This document shows positions 6,679 through 15,047 of a DNA stretch of 64,000 nucleotides, in pieces. The translations under genes were made by a program, and so were the position numbers. Numbering within the stretch: the stretch's first letter is position 1; the number at the start of each line of letters is the position of its first letter. This DNA comes from Bradyrhizobium sp. NDS-1 (GTDB taxonomy: Bacteria > Pseudomonadota > Alphaproteobacteria > Rhizobiales > Xanthobacteraceae): the NCBI RefSeq assembly GCF_032918005.1, contig NZ_CP136628.1:2341501-2405500 (forward strand). Reading direction: 5' to 3'. The notes under the pieces are model-generated. The model did not search any database. It was not told the DNA's origin and saw only the letters and a list, made by a program, of their open reading frames with translations.

Positions 6679-8070
6679 TTGTCCGCCCAATATAGCCCCG
6701 CTGACTTTCGGCCTCTCACATTCCACGATGCGGTGCCGGCCTTTAAGGACGGTACGGACAACCCCCGCAAATACCTCGAGAGATGTCTTGAAACCATCGA
6801 GACCCGCGAACCGGTTGTCCGGGCCTGGGTCGAGATGAACATCCCCGCGGCGAGATCCGCTGCCGATGCCTCGACGAACCGGTATCAGGCCGGACGTGAG
6901 CTATCGAACATCGATGGTATGCCAGTCGGCATAAAAGACATGCTGATGACGAAAGACATGCCTACTCGCATGGGCTCGCCCCTATTCGAAGGCAATTACA
7001 CCAAACAGGATTCTGCTTGCGTGCAAGCACTCAGGGGAGCCGGCGCCATTGTCCTCGGAAAGACGGTTACAACCGAGCTCGGTATGTCTCACCCCGGACC
7101 GACCACCAACCCGTTTGATCCGCTTCGTACCCCAGGGGGATCATCCAGCGGATCCGCAGCGGTGGTCGGTGCCCGCATGGTTCCTGCGGCGATCGGAACA
7201 CAGGTCGTTGGCTCAGTGATCAGGCCGGCGAGCTTTTGTGCGAACTACGCGATTAAGCCCACTCTCGGCGCTCTTAATCGCGGGGAGCGGCTGGGTTTCA
7301 GCCAGAGCCATATAGGCATTCATGCCGGCGATCTTCAGGACATGTGGCAAGTTTCGATAGAAGTCGCCAAGAGGTCGGGAGGAGACCCCGGTTTTCCGGG
7401 CCTGTACGGCGGAACAGTGCTCCACGCCGCGGCGCGCCCAGCGAGGCTCGTTGTGATGGAAGCGGAAGGAGCGCCAGAGCTGGATGAAGCCACTAAGGGA
7501 GCATTCGATAGTCTTCTGTCGGATCTCCACCGCGCCGGCGTCGAGATTATCGGCAGAACAGATCACCCACTCGTGGAGGCGTTTGAGCAGGCAATTAGCG
7601 AAAGTCTGGCGATAAGCCGGGACATTTGCGCATACGAAATGCGTTGGTCACTTGAGAACCTTCTCGAACAGTTTGGTGGAGGGTTGAGCGAAAGCCTTAG
7701 GTCGCGTCTCGATATCGCACGCAAGATGACGCTCGATGACTACCGTCTGGTACTCTCAAAACGTGACGCGGCAAGAGCAGCCCACCACGCAATCTCGAAC
7801 ATCGCCGATGCCATTATTTCTCCGTCTTCCGTCGGCCCCGCGCCAACTTTGAACAATAAGGGCGTTGATTCCGGTGTCATACACACGACCGGCTTGCCAA
7901 ACTACAATGCCGTCACCTCTGTGCTTGGTGCTCCAACCATCACAATGCCGCTCCTTGCTATCCATGAGCTTCCCGTCGGGGTTCAGGTCATAGGGCAGCA
8001 GCATACAGACGACGGTCTAGCGGGAATTGCTCGATGGATAAGCCAGACCATTCACGAGCGGCCCGTATAA
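6679..8070 (+). CDS. amidase-signature hydrolase, malonamidase-like
   Basis: A 463-residue amidase-signature enzyme with the Ser-cisSer-Lys triad visible: Lys86 in GIKD, cis-Ser155 in GGSSSGSAA, and nucleophile Ser179 in GTQVVGSVIRPA. The GTQ...GSVIRPA form is the one seen in Bradyrhizobium malonamidase E2, which cleaves malonamate to malonate and ammonia; most relatives have GSDTGGSIR. Unusually, the Thr-Gly pair before Gly-Ser179 is Val-Val. The start is a TTG with GAGG nine bases upstream. It follows the MatB-like ligase by 77 bp and is probably co-transcribed, so released malonate could be passed to the ligase. The substrate is an inference from similarity and context. Confidence 0.85.
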   Translation: MSAQYSPADFRPLTFHDAVPAFKDGTDNPRKYLERCLETIETREPVVRAWVEMNIPAARSAADASTNRYQAGRELSNIDGMPVGIKDMLMTKDMPTRMGSPLFEGNYTKQDSACVQALRGAGAIVLGKTVTTELGMSHPGPTTNPFDPLRTPGGSSSGSAAVVGARMVPAAIGTQVVGSVIRPASFCANYAIKPTLGALNRGERLGFSQSHIGIHAGDLQDMWQVSIEVAKRSGGDPGFPGLYGGTVLHAAARPARLVVMEAEGAPELDEATKGAFDSLLSDLHRAGVEIIGRTDHPLVEAFEQAISESLAISRDICAYEMRWSLENLLEQFGGGLSESLRSRLDIARKMTLDDYRLVLSKRDAARAAHHAISNIADAIISPSSVGPAPTLNNKGVDSGVIHTTGLPNYNAVTSVLGAPTITMPLLAIHELPVGVQVIGQQHTDDGLAGIARWISQTIHERPV

Positions 8071-8439
8071 GCTCCAATACTCTTAGGCGGCTGAGCAGGC
8101 GAGAACACGGTGGACGGTTCGCGAGGCGCGAGCTGCCGGAGTTGATGGACCATACATCCAGTTCGCGGTAAGAAGTGCGAAACGGCGCCTGCGCTTGGAG
8201 AGCCTGCGCCCAGCCCGTCGAGATCGGATGAGGCCGACCCTCTAGTCACGCTCATTTCAAACCGACCGAAACCCGGGACTAAGAAGACCATGGGTTTAAG
8301 CCAGCCATGCTGGGCGACAGACGGTTGCGGCGCGCAACTATTGATTCGATGCACAAGCGTTGTTGCGCAGTGATTCCTACTGACTGCAAATGATTCTCCA
8401 TCGGCGGCACAGGCCGATTTTGAGAGGCGTGAGGCTCAC
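8071..8439. other. spacer before IS1380
   Basis: No gene, RNA or terminator recognised between the amidase stop and the left inverted repeat of the IS1380 element. The frames are short and unlike known families. Confidence 0.35.
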
Positions 8440-10103
8440 CTAGCCCGCATTTCTCACACGACCGATTGCTCAGCGACGGAGGATGGGAGGATCTGGCGGA
8501 GGCGACGAGGGCCGTGGCGCTGAAGGCGCGGCTTGCGATCTGGTTTTGAGCGTCTCCGTTGGGCCTGTTGGTGATGCCGCCGATTGGGCGCGTCGCAGCG
8601 TCGCATGTCAGGCCGGCGAGGCGCGAGCCTTGGCGGCTTCGGCCAGGCGGCGAGCCACGTGTCCCCATTCCTGGGCGGCTGGACAGGCCGAGGCCATGGC
8701 GATCCTGATGCGGCGCACGCTGATGCGCACCAGCGCGCCGATTTTGAGGAGCTTGAGGCGGATGGTGCCGCAGGTGGCGTCCGCAAAGGTGGTTTCGGCA
8801 AGGCCGATGCGGCGCAAGGCACAGATCAGCACATAGGCCATCGAGGCGAACCACAGCCGCAGTTGGTTGGCGCGCATGGTGGCGGCCGAGGTCCGGTCGG
8901 CGTAGAGGTCGAGCTGGCACTCCTTGATGCGGTTCTCCATCTCGCCGCGGGCGCAATAGATGTCCTCATAGAGCTGCCGCGCGTCCGCCTCGCTGCGCTT
9001 GAGCGAAGTGACGACGAAGCGCGGATTGGCCTCGCCTTGCGTCCACTCCGCCTTGGCGACGACGCGGCGCTCCTGGCTCCAGGTGTCGCGCGTACTCCAT
9101 TGGAAGTCCTTGAAGCGGCGTGCCGGGCGGCCGATCGTCTCGGCCGTGGCTCTCGCCGCGGCGAGCTCCTCTTCGATCATGGCGACCAGGCGCGTGTTGC
9201 GGGCGAGCCCGAACAGATAATCCACGCGGTTTTGCTCACACCACGCCATCAGCGCCTCGCGCGCAAAGCCACTGTCGGCGCGCAGCACGATGCGCACGAA
9301 CGGCCAGTGGGCGCGGATTTGCCGCACAATCCGCGCAACCTCCGCGACGCTGCCCGCACTGGCGTCGATGTCGGCGCGCCGCAGCTTGGCCGCCAGCAGA
9401 TGCCGGCCGCAGAACACGTACAGCGGCAGATAGCAGTAGCAGTCGTAATAGCCGTGGAAGAAGCGCCCCTCCTGATGCCCGTGCAGAGGATCGTCGGTGG
9501 CGTCGAGATCGAGGATGATCTGCGGCGGCGGTCGCTTGTGCGCCTCCAGGAACAGCGTCACCGGCAACGCCTCGATCGCCGCCGCGTCGTAGGCGATCTT
9601 GTGATAGCGCGAAGGTTCCTCCCGGCCCAGTTCCAGCCGGTTCAGCGTCGACTTGCCGGCCACCGGTGCGCAGTCCTCGCGCCGAGCAACAAGCTTGCCC
9701 GCCAGCACCGCCATCAGCGGGTCGTGCCGCAACTCGTCGTGATCGTTGAGGTCTTCGTAGCCAAGTGCGATGCCAAAGACCCGCTGTCCGACCAACGTTC
9801 CGACTGCGTGCTCGATCAAGTCCGGGCGGCGATGATCGCGAAAGCAATCTGCAAAGCGCCCCACCAGATCGATCGCCCGATCGGACGCGCCCAGAAGCAG
9901 CGCGCCAGCATCCGACGTCACCAGGCCACCATCAAAAGCCGCGTCCACGATGCGGCCTTCTACCACTCCAAAATCAAACCGTTCTGCGCTACACTCTGTC
10001 AGCATCGGGGCATTCCTTGAATCACCGCAAAGTCCTTCTCGCAAAAGAACTTTCGCTGATTCGCGCCCCGATGCGCCTCAACACTGTGAGAAATGCGGGC
10101 TAG
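8440..10103 (-). mobile_element. IS1380-family insertion sequence, apparently complete
   Basis: A 19-bp perfect inverted repeat bounds the unit: CTAGCCCGCATTTCTCACA at 8440-8458 and its reverse complement at 10085-10103. The 1,664-bp unit holds one long transposase gene on the minus strand, as expected of IS1380 elements (about 1.65-1.7 kb). I see no convincing short target duplication at the outer edges (TCAC left, CCCG right), which may mean later change at one side or an end misjudged by a few bases. Confidence 0.85.
8608..10005 (-). CDS. IS1380-family DDE transposase
   Basis: An uninterrupted DDE transposase of 465 residues from ATG 10005 (478 from an upstream start at 10044). Family-typical segments are FDGGLVTSDAGALLLG near the N-terminus, LDLDATDDPLHGHQEG with the first catalytic Asp, VLRADSGFAREALMAWCE with the second Asp, and YCARGEMENRIKECQLDL with the catalytic Glu. 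A basic tail follows. The frame is open through all catalytic motifs, so the copy may still be active, unlike the other insertion sequences in this window. It separates the amidase from the alanine dehydrogenase gene. Confidence 0.93.
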   Translation of the reverse strand: MLTECSAERFDFGVVEGRIVDAAFDGGLVTSDAGALLLGASDRAIDLVGRFADCFRDHRRPDLIEHAVGTLVGQRVFGIALGYEDLNDHDELRHDPLMAVLAGKLVARREDCAPVAGKSTLNRLELGREEPSRYHKIAYDAAAIEALPVTLFLEAHKRPPPQIILDLDATDDPLHGHQEGRFFHGYYDCYCYLPLYVFCGRHLLAAKLRRADIDASAGSVAEVARIVRQIRAHWPFVRIVLRADSGFAREALMAWCEQNRVDYLFGLARNTRLVAMIEEELAAARATAETIGRPARRFKDFQWSTRDTWSQERRVVAKAEWTQGEANPRFVVTSLKRSEADARQLYEDIYCARGEMENRIKECQLDLYADRTSAATMRANQLRLWFASMAYVLICALRRIGLAETTFADATCGTIRLKLLKIGALVRISVRRIRIAMASACPAAQEWGHVARRLAEAAKARASPA

Positions 10104-10230
10104 CCCGGTCCTCTGGATTCCTGCACTAACGTCCAAAAAATCGCTGAATTTCTGCGCCACTTCGTGATGTCCGCTGCAGGTTAGTACGGCTGTTCCGACT
10201 ACAAAGAGTTTCCAAACGAGGAGATTGCAA

Positions 10231-11343
10231 ATGAAGGTCGGTGTTCCCAAGGAAATCAAGACACACGAATATCGCGTGGGTCTGACGCCTGGAGCCGTCC
10301 GCGAGTATGTTGCCGCCGGTCATAGCGTAGCGGTTGAGACGAATGCAGGGGCTGGCATTGGTGCGACAGACGAAACCTATCGCAAGGCTGGTGCAACAAT
10401 CCTTGGCTCCGCTCGCGAGGTATTTGGGTCGAGCGAATTGATCGTGAAGGTCAAGGAGCCCCAGCCTTCCGAATGGACCCAGCTGCGAGAGAATCAGATT
10501 CTGTTCACGTATCTCCATTTGGCGCCGGACCCTGAGCAAGCGAAGGGCCTCTTGAAATCTGGATGTACCGCGATTGCCTACGAAACGGTCACTGATGCAT
10601 ATGGCGGACTTCCATTGCTTGCGCCCATGAGCGAGGTTGCAGGTAGGCTTTCGATTGAGGCAGCCGGTGCGGCGCTGAAGCGGTATGCAGGCGGTCGCGG
10701 GCTGTTGATCGGCGGTGTGCCTGGTGTTCAGGCGGCGCGCATCGTGGTGATCGGAGGCGGTGTTGTCGGCACGCACGCAGCTCGAATGGCGGTTGGCTTG
10801 GGAGCCGAGGTTACAATCCTTGATAGGTCGATTCCCCGGCTTCGTGAACTTGATGAACTGTTCGAAGGGCGGGCTCGTACCAGGTTCTCGACCATAGATG
10901 CCGTTGAGGAAGAGGTCTTTGCTGCGGACGTCGTGATCGGGGCCGTGCTCGTTCCCGGAGCGAGCGCGCCGAAGCTGGTTAGCCGCAGCATGTTGAGCTC
11001 GATGCGAAAGGGCTCCGTGATCGTTGATGTCGCGATCGATCAGGGCGGGTGCTTCGAAACATCTCGTCCAACCACTCACGCCGATCCAACCTATGAGGTT
11101 GATGGGGTCATACACTACTGCGTCGCGAATATGCCCGGGGCTGTCCCCCTCACCTCGAGCCAGGCTCTGACTAACGCCACGCTGCCCTTTGGACTGGCTC
11201 TCGCCAACAAGGGATTTGCAGCCGTGCTCGAGAACCAGCATCTGCGAGCGGGCGTCAATGTCTATCGTGGCCGTCTAACTTATAAGGCCGTGGCCGAGAG
11301 TCTAGGCCTGCCATACTCACCGATCGATCAGGCTCCGGCCTGA
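10231..11343 (+). CDS. ald: alanine dehydrogenase
   Basis: An NAD-dependent cytoplasmic enzyme converting L-alanine to pyruvate and ammonia, reversibly. It has 370 residues, the usual length, starting at ATG 10231 after GAGGAG. Substrate residues Lys75 (KVKEPQ) and His96 (TYLHLA) are present, and residues about 170-197 give the Rossmann motif VIGGGVVGTHAARMAVGLGA, with the DVAIDQGG segment near 270. The first residues MKVGVPKEIK are the family signature. It stands alone, with the IS1380 upstream and a terminator downstream. Together with the omega-aminotransferase at 16591-17991 it could regenerate pyruvate from the alanine formed by transamination (inference). Confidence 0.95.
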   Translation: MKVGVPKEIKTHEYRVGLTPGAVREYVAAGHSVAVETNAGAGIGATDETYRKAGATILGSAREVFGSSELIVKVKEPQPSEWTQLRENQILFTYLHLAPDPEQAKGLLKSGCTAIAYETVTDAYGGLPLLAPMSEVAGRLSIEAAGAALKRYAGGRGLLIGGVPGVQAARIVVIGGGVVGTHAARMAVGLGAEVTILDRSIPRLRELDELFEGRARTRFSTIDAVEEEVFAADVVIGAVLVPGASAPKLVSRSMLSSMRKGSVIVDVAIDQGGCFETSRPTTHADPTYEVDGVIHYCVANMPGAVPLTSSQALTNATLPFGLALANKGFAAVLENQHLRAGVNVYRGRLTYKAVAESLGLPYSPIDQAPA

Positions 11344-11385
11344 TCCCCGAGGCCTCCCATGGGGGCATTTCCTCCCTGACTTGGC

Positions 11386-11416
11386 GGGCCACTCCTTCGG
11401 GGGTGGCCCCTTTTTT
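11386..11416 (+). terminator. intrinsic terminator after ald
   Basis: The stem GGGCCAC / GTGGCCC encloses a short loop with TCCTTCGGG and is followed by C and six T. It lies 43 bp after the ald stop. Confidence 0.8.
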
Positions 11417-12102
11417 GTCAAGCCGTCAATCGTGAGCTCCGGAATCATCCGTTGTCGCCTTGCAACGTTTAGTCATCAACTCGTTGACCTCACGCGTGTG
11501 CTCGCGGGCTTTCGTCGACGCAAACGCTCGGCGGCCGCGGCACGAAGGTGATCAGGGGCTGCAGGCACCGAAACGACCGGCGAGCCTTCGGCCTCTTTAC
11601 CCGACCGATGCCGGGGCACGGCAGAAAAACTAGCTTTGCAAGCGCAACAAGCCCGTCAAGAACGCTAGGCCGGAAGGGAAGAGAGATCATCCGCCAGATT
11701 GAGCAAACCGCCCTGTCATCCAGAGCCACAACTTCGGCGATCTCAGGCGACATAACAGCCGGCAGCGCCCGGCTCTACCGACAACGAATGGATGCTGCTG
11801 GTCAGTGATCATACGGTTCGAGCGCAATTTGTTCCCTGCTCGACCTCCGAGCTCGCCAGACCGAAATTCGTCAAGCGCAACGACCGAGTTGCCGACGGTA
11901 AGGAGATCCTTTTGAGGCACGCGGATCAAGCGAAGTTGCGCAGCCGCTCCAATGAACAGTCGTAACTATCTGGACCAGTGGCGCCAACTGAACTCACACT
12001 GGACATCAGATCCGGATGCAGGCGTCTAGCTACGGGCGCCTTTGCGCAAATGCGGCGCTGTCATGCGGCTTGTCTGCGTTGGGCCCAGGCATGCCTTGCC
12101 TC
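11417..12102. other. spacer between ald terminator and MFS gene
   Basis: About 690 bp without a recognisable gene. Both strands have short frames that resemble no family I know, and no RNA, repeat or IS end was seen. It probably contains decayed sequence. Confidence 0.35.
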
Positions 12103-13782
12103 TCAGCTCCAAGCAGTCCCTGAGCGCGGCATGACGTCCTTCGCGGCCCGTTCACGTTCATCTTCCCTCCGGCGCACCGATCCGAACGGACGCTCGAGCA
12201 TGCGGCGAACCCGCATGGGCTGAGGACCAATGTGGAAAGCCGCCGCCGTTTCATCCAGGGCACGCTCTGACTTAGTCGAGCGATTGCGCTGCCGCAGATA
12301 ATCAAGCCACGTCGGGCAGTGATAGCGCTCGGTCCAAAGCTCGGGATCGGCGACGTCGCGCGCGATGGACCACCCATAAGCACCGCTGCGCTGGCGAAAT
12401 AGCTGTACATCCTGCATCACATTGTGAAATGCGCGCGCATCCTCCGACGCGATACGATATTCGATTTCGACTACAAGCGGCCCACTGCGTGCGGAAAGTG
12501 CAACACGCACCTCGGGATCGGCCAACATCTCGGCATCTTCCTCACGAGTACTAACGCGTGGCATGCGTAGCCAGAACCCCAAGAGCGGGGAGGCTAACAT
12601 TAGACCGGCCGACATCAGAAGGGTGGTCTGCACACCAGTGGCGTCAGCCAGAGAGCCCCACACCCAACTGCCAACAGCAATCCCACCCGATCCTGCCGCC
12701 TGATAGGCTGCAAGCGCGCGCCCCGCGACCCAGCGCGGCGCCGATAGCTGGACCCCAATATTGAACAACGCCCATGCGATCATCCACACAGCTCCCGCGA
12801 GGAACAGCGCAATGGCCGTTAATATCGGCTCGCGGCTCAGCGCTACGGCGGTGATCGCGCCACCCATCGAAAGCGCACAGGCACGGATTGCCGCTTCGCC
12901 GCTCAGGCGTTTACGCACCTGCGTAATATTGAGCGCGCCGATCACAGCGCCTAGACCAAAGGCACTGAGCATGGTCCCATAAGTCTGTGCGCCACCTCGC
13001 AGCAAATCGCGAGCGACGAGAGGCATAAGCGCGACGATCCCTCCGCCGATTACGCCCGTCACCATGGAGCGACCGAGCACGACCTTGATAGAGGGCGAGT
13101 TAACGATGTAGCGGATCCCGGTAACGATAGCGCGATTCAGCGTCTCGGGCGGCAGATGCGCGGGTTCAGGGATGCGCTTCCACAGAAATAGTGCCAACAT
13201 CAGCGGCAGATACAGCAGCGCATTGACCGCGAACGAAGCCGCCGCGCCAGCGGTGGCAACGAGGATACCGCCGATCGCAGGGCCCACGCTGCGAGCAATA
13301 TTGTAACTAATACTGTTCAGCGCGATGGCCGCGGGGAGCGTTTTTAGAGGAACTTGCTCACTGACCGAGGACTGCCAGGCTGGATCCATCAGTGCCATTC
13401 CGCTGCCGACAACGAAACACAGGGCCAGCAACATGTTCGGCGTGACTAGGCCGACCCACGCCAGCGTCGTCAGCGCGGTCGCGCCAGCGAACGAAATCGC
13501 AACTGAGATGAGGGTTACCACGCGACGGTCGTACATATCGGCGATCGCGCCGGCAGGCACCGATATCAGCATGACTGGTAGCAATAGAGCAGTCTGCACC
13601 AGCGCCACTTTGTCTGCCGACGAGGTCATCTGCGTCATCGCCCAAGCTGCTCCAACGCTCCGGATTAGAGCGCCGAGATTGGCGAGTACGCTCGCAATCC
13701 AGATGCGCCGAAACGTGACATGCTGGAGCGGTGCGGTGATCCCATCGGCGCGGAAGATGCGCGAGTTCCGCGAATCAGTCAT
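12103..13782 (-). CDS. MFS transporter of the EntS/MFS_3 type with a C-terminal soluble domain
   Basis: A 559-residue inner-membrane protein. Residues about 20-410 hold 10-12 hydrophobic helices with the MFS loop motif IADMYDRRVV after helix 2, and the pattern of the enterobactin-exporter-like MFS_3 family (DPAWQSSVSEQVP, LNSISYNIARSVGPAIGG). After the last helix comes a soluble region of about 140 residues: VVEIEYRIASEDARAFHNVM, then RSGAYGWSIARDV and ERYHCPTWLDYLRQRNR. Many members of this family carry such a tail, which recalls the antibiotic-biosynthesis-monooxygenase fold. It is likely an exporter of a small hydrophobic compound; the substrate is unknown. It is convergent with ald and has no co-oriented partner. 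Confidence 0.85.
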   Translation of the reverse strand: MTDSRNSRIFRADGITAPLQHVTFRRIWIASVLANLGALIRSVGAAWAMTQMTSSADKVALVQTALLLPVMLISVPAGAIADMYDRRVVTLISVAISFAGATALTTLAWVGLVTPNMLLALCFVVGSGMALMDPAWQSSVSEQVPLKTLPAAIALNSISYNIARSVGPAIGGILVATAGAAASFAVNALLYLPLMLALFLWKRIPEPAHLPPETLNRAIVTGIRYIVNSPSIKVVLGRSMVTGVIGGGIVALMPLVARDLLRGGAQTYGTMLSAFGLGAVIGALNITQVRKRLSGEAAIRACALSMGGAITAVALSREPILTAIALFLAGAVWMIAWALFNIGVQLSAPRWVAGRALAAYQAAGSGGIAVGSWVWGSLADATGVQTTLLMSAGLMLASPLLGFWLRMPRVSTREEDAEMLADPEVRVALSARSGPLVVEIEYRIASEDARAFHNVMQDVQLFRQRSGAYGWSIARDVADPELWTERYHCPTWLDYLRQRNRSTKSERALDETAAAFHIGPQPMRVRRMLERPFGSVRRREDERERAAKDVMPRSGTAWS

Positions 13783-14436
13783 CTCGTGCCTGCTGCGCGT
13801 CCGGGGGCTGGTCGGATGAGGGCCGTTCTAAGCTCAGATACATTTGGCGCTGGCAACGACTGACCTAATATGGGCAGCTCAAATACAACAAGCTTCGACG
13901 CGACAAGACGGCCCTGAGATCGCTTGGAAACCCGGTCCTTGGGACATTGCGCGCAAGACCCACCGACTCGTTGCAAACGGGACAAGCACCAGGCCAGTCG
14001 CCATGTCAATTTGTTTGAGGTTGTGGAAAGCTCGCAGAGTTCCAGCTCGCAGAGTTCCGCCAGACTCCCCGCCCAGCTCTTAGCGTCAGCTTGGAGATAT
14101 TCTGATCTCAGCGATCTCGATGTCGCATGCTGTGATGATCGAACACGAGGGCAGAAGAGCGGGACGTTCGAGCGAAGCCACACTAGCTCGTCTACCGTAC
14201 CGTAATGAAATCTCCACCGCGTTCTTTCAGTCTGCATCGTCTCGCCAGAGCAGACGTATCAAGCCAGCGCTTGAAACGCCTTATCGGTATAGCTGCAGTC
14301 TCGTCTGAAAGCTGAAGAACACTTCAGCCAAGACCTTGGCAGGCGCAGAAACTAGCGGATCACCGTTGGGGTTTTTGGGCATTGTATGCGAATGCGTGAG
14401 GAAAAAATGCGAGGCATGGAACGATGCGAGGGCAGC
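13783..14436. other. spacer between MFS and Lrp genes
   Basis: No gene recognised in about 650 bp. The only structure seen is a perfect 15-bp tandem duplication at 14029-14058, listed separately. Confidence 0.35.
14029..14058 (+). repeat. 15-bp perfect tandem duplication
   Basis: AGCTCGCAGAGTTCC occurs twice in a row without mismatch, in a region without a recognised gene. It looks like a slippage product. Confidence 0.7.
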
Positions 14437-14913
14437 TCAGTCTTCGTCCGGCATCTCGATCGGAACGGCGAAACCGGTTTTTACCCGGTCCATTATAACC
14501 ATCGTCTTGAAACCCTTGATGTCGGGGTTCTCATAGAAGAACCGTCGAGTGAACTGCTCATACTCCTCCATGCTACGGGCTGTAAGGTAGAGAACAAAGT
14601 CAGCATCGCCGGTCACGTAGAAGCCGTTGACCACTTCAGCTGACGACTTGATAGCTTTCTTGAACCTGTCGATGATGTCTGAACGCTCGCGCTCCAGGCT
14701 CACTAGGACAAGCATCTGGATCGGTCGTCCGACCGCCCTCGCCGAGACGATAGAGACATCGGCCTCGATGATCCCTTCAGAGCGAAGTCGCTTTAGCCTC
14801 CGTTGGCACGCGGTAGCAGAAAGCCCAGCCATCTCGCCGATGACCTCCGACGTCAAACGGTTGTTCTTCTGCACAATCTCGAGGATGCGCGCGTCTATCC
14901 GGTCGTATCGCAT
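14437..14913 (-). CDS. Lrp/AsnC-family transcriptional regulator
   Basis: A 158-residue protein of normal Lrp length. The N-terminal HTH reads DRIDARILEIVQKNNRLTSE, then GLSATACQRRLKRLRSEGII, and the C-terminal RAM domain contains VNGFYVTGDADFVLYLTARS, the usual amino-acid-sensing turn, and VKTGFAVPI near the end. It is divergent from the aldehyde dehydrogenase/aminotransferase pair and shares their promoter region (14914-15047), so it probably controls them in response to an amino acid. Similar Lrp-regulator and aminotransferase pairings are common for lysine, beta-alanine or GABA catabolism. The exact ligand cannot be inferred. Confidence 0.93.
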   Translation of the reverse strand: MRYDRIDARILEIVQKNNRLTSEVIGEMAGLSATACQRRLKRLRSEGIIEADVSIVSARAVGRPIQMLVLVSLERERSDIIDRFKKAIKSSAEVVNGFYVTGDADFVLYLTARSMEEYEQFTRRFFYENPDIKGFKTMVIMDRVKTGFAVPIEMPDED

Positions 14914-15047
14914 GTTGAAGCTCCAGCCCTCAGGTGCATTCCGTCTCCGAACGCATGTCCGTTGCAGGAAATCGTTAGCGCATCGAGGAAATGCGCCGCA
15001 AATCTGTTGAGGTTACCAGTATCCTGAATGCACAACAAATTTCAACA

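Noticed and set aside
8584..10020. A 478-codon open frame on the plus strand opposite the IS1380 transposase
   Set aside because: It is antisense to a well-supported transposase, its residues resemble no family, and it is rich in Arg, Ala, His and Gln as expected for a complement-strand frame of a GC-rich gene.
10126..11241. A 371-codon minus-strand frame opposite ald
   Set aside because: Shadow of alanine dehydrogenase; no family motifs and no ribosome-binding site.
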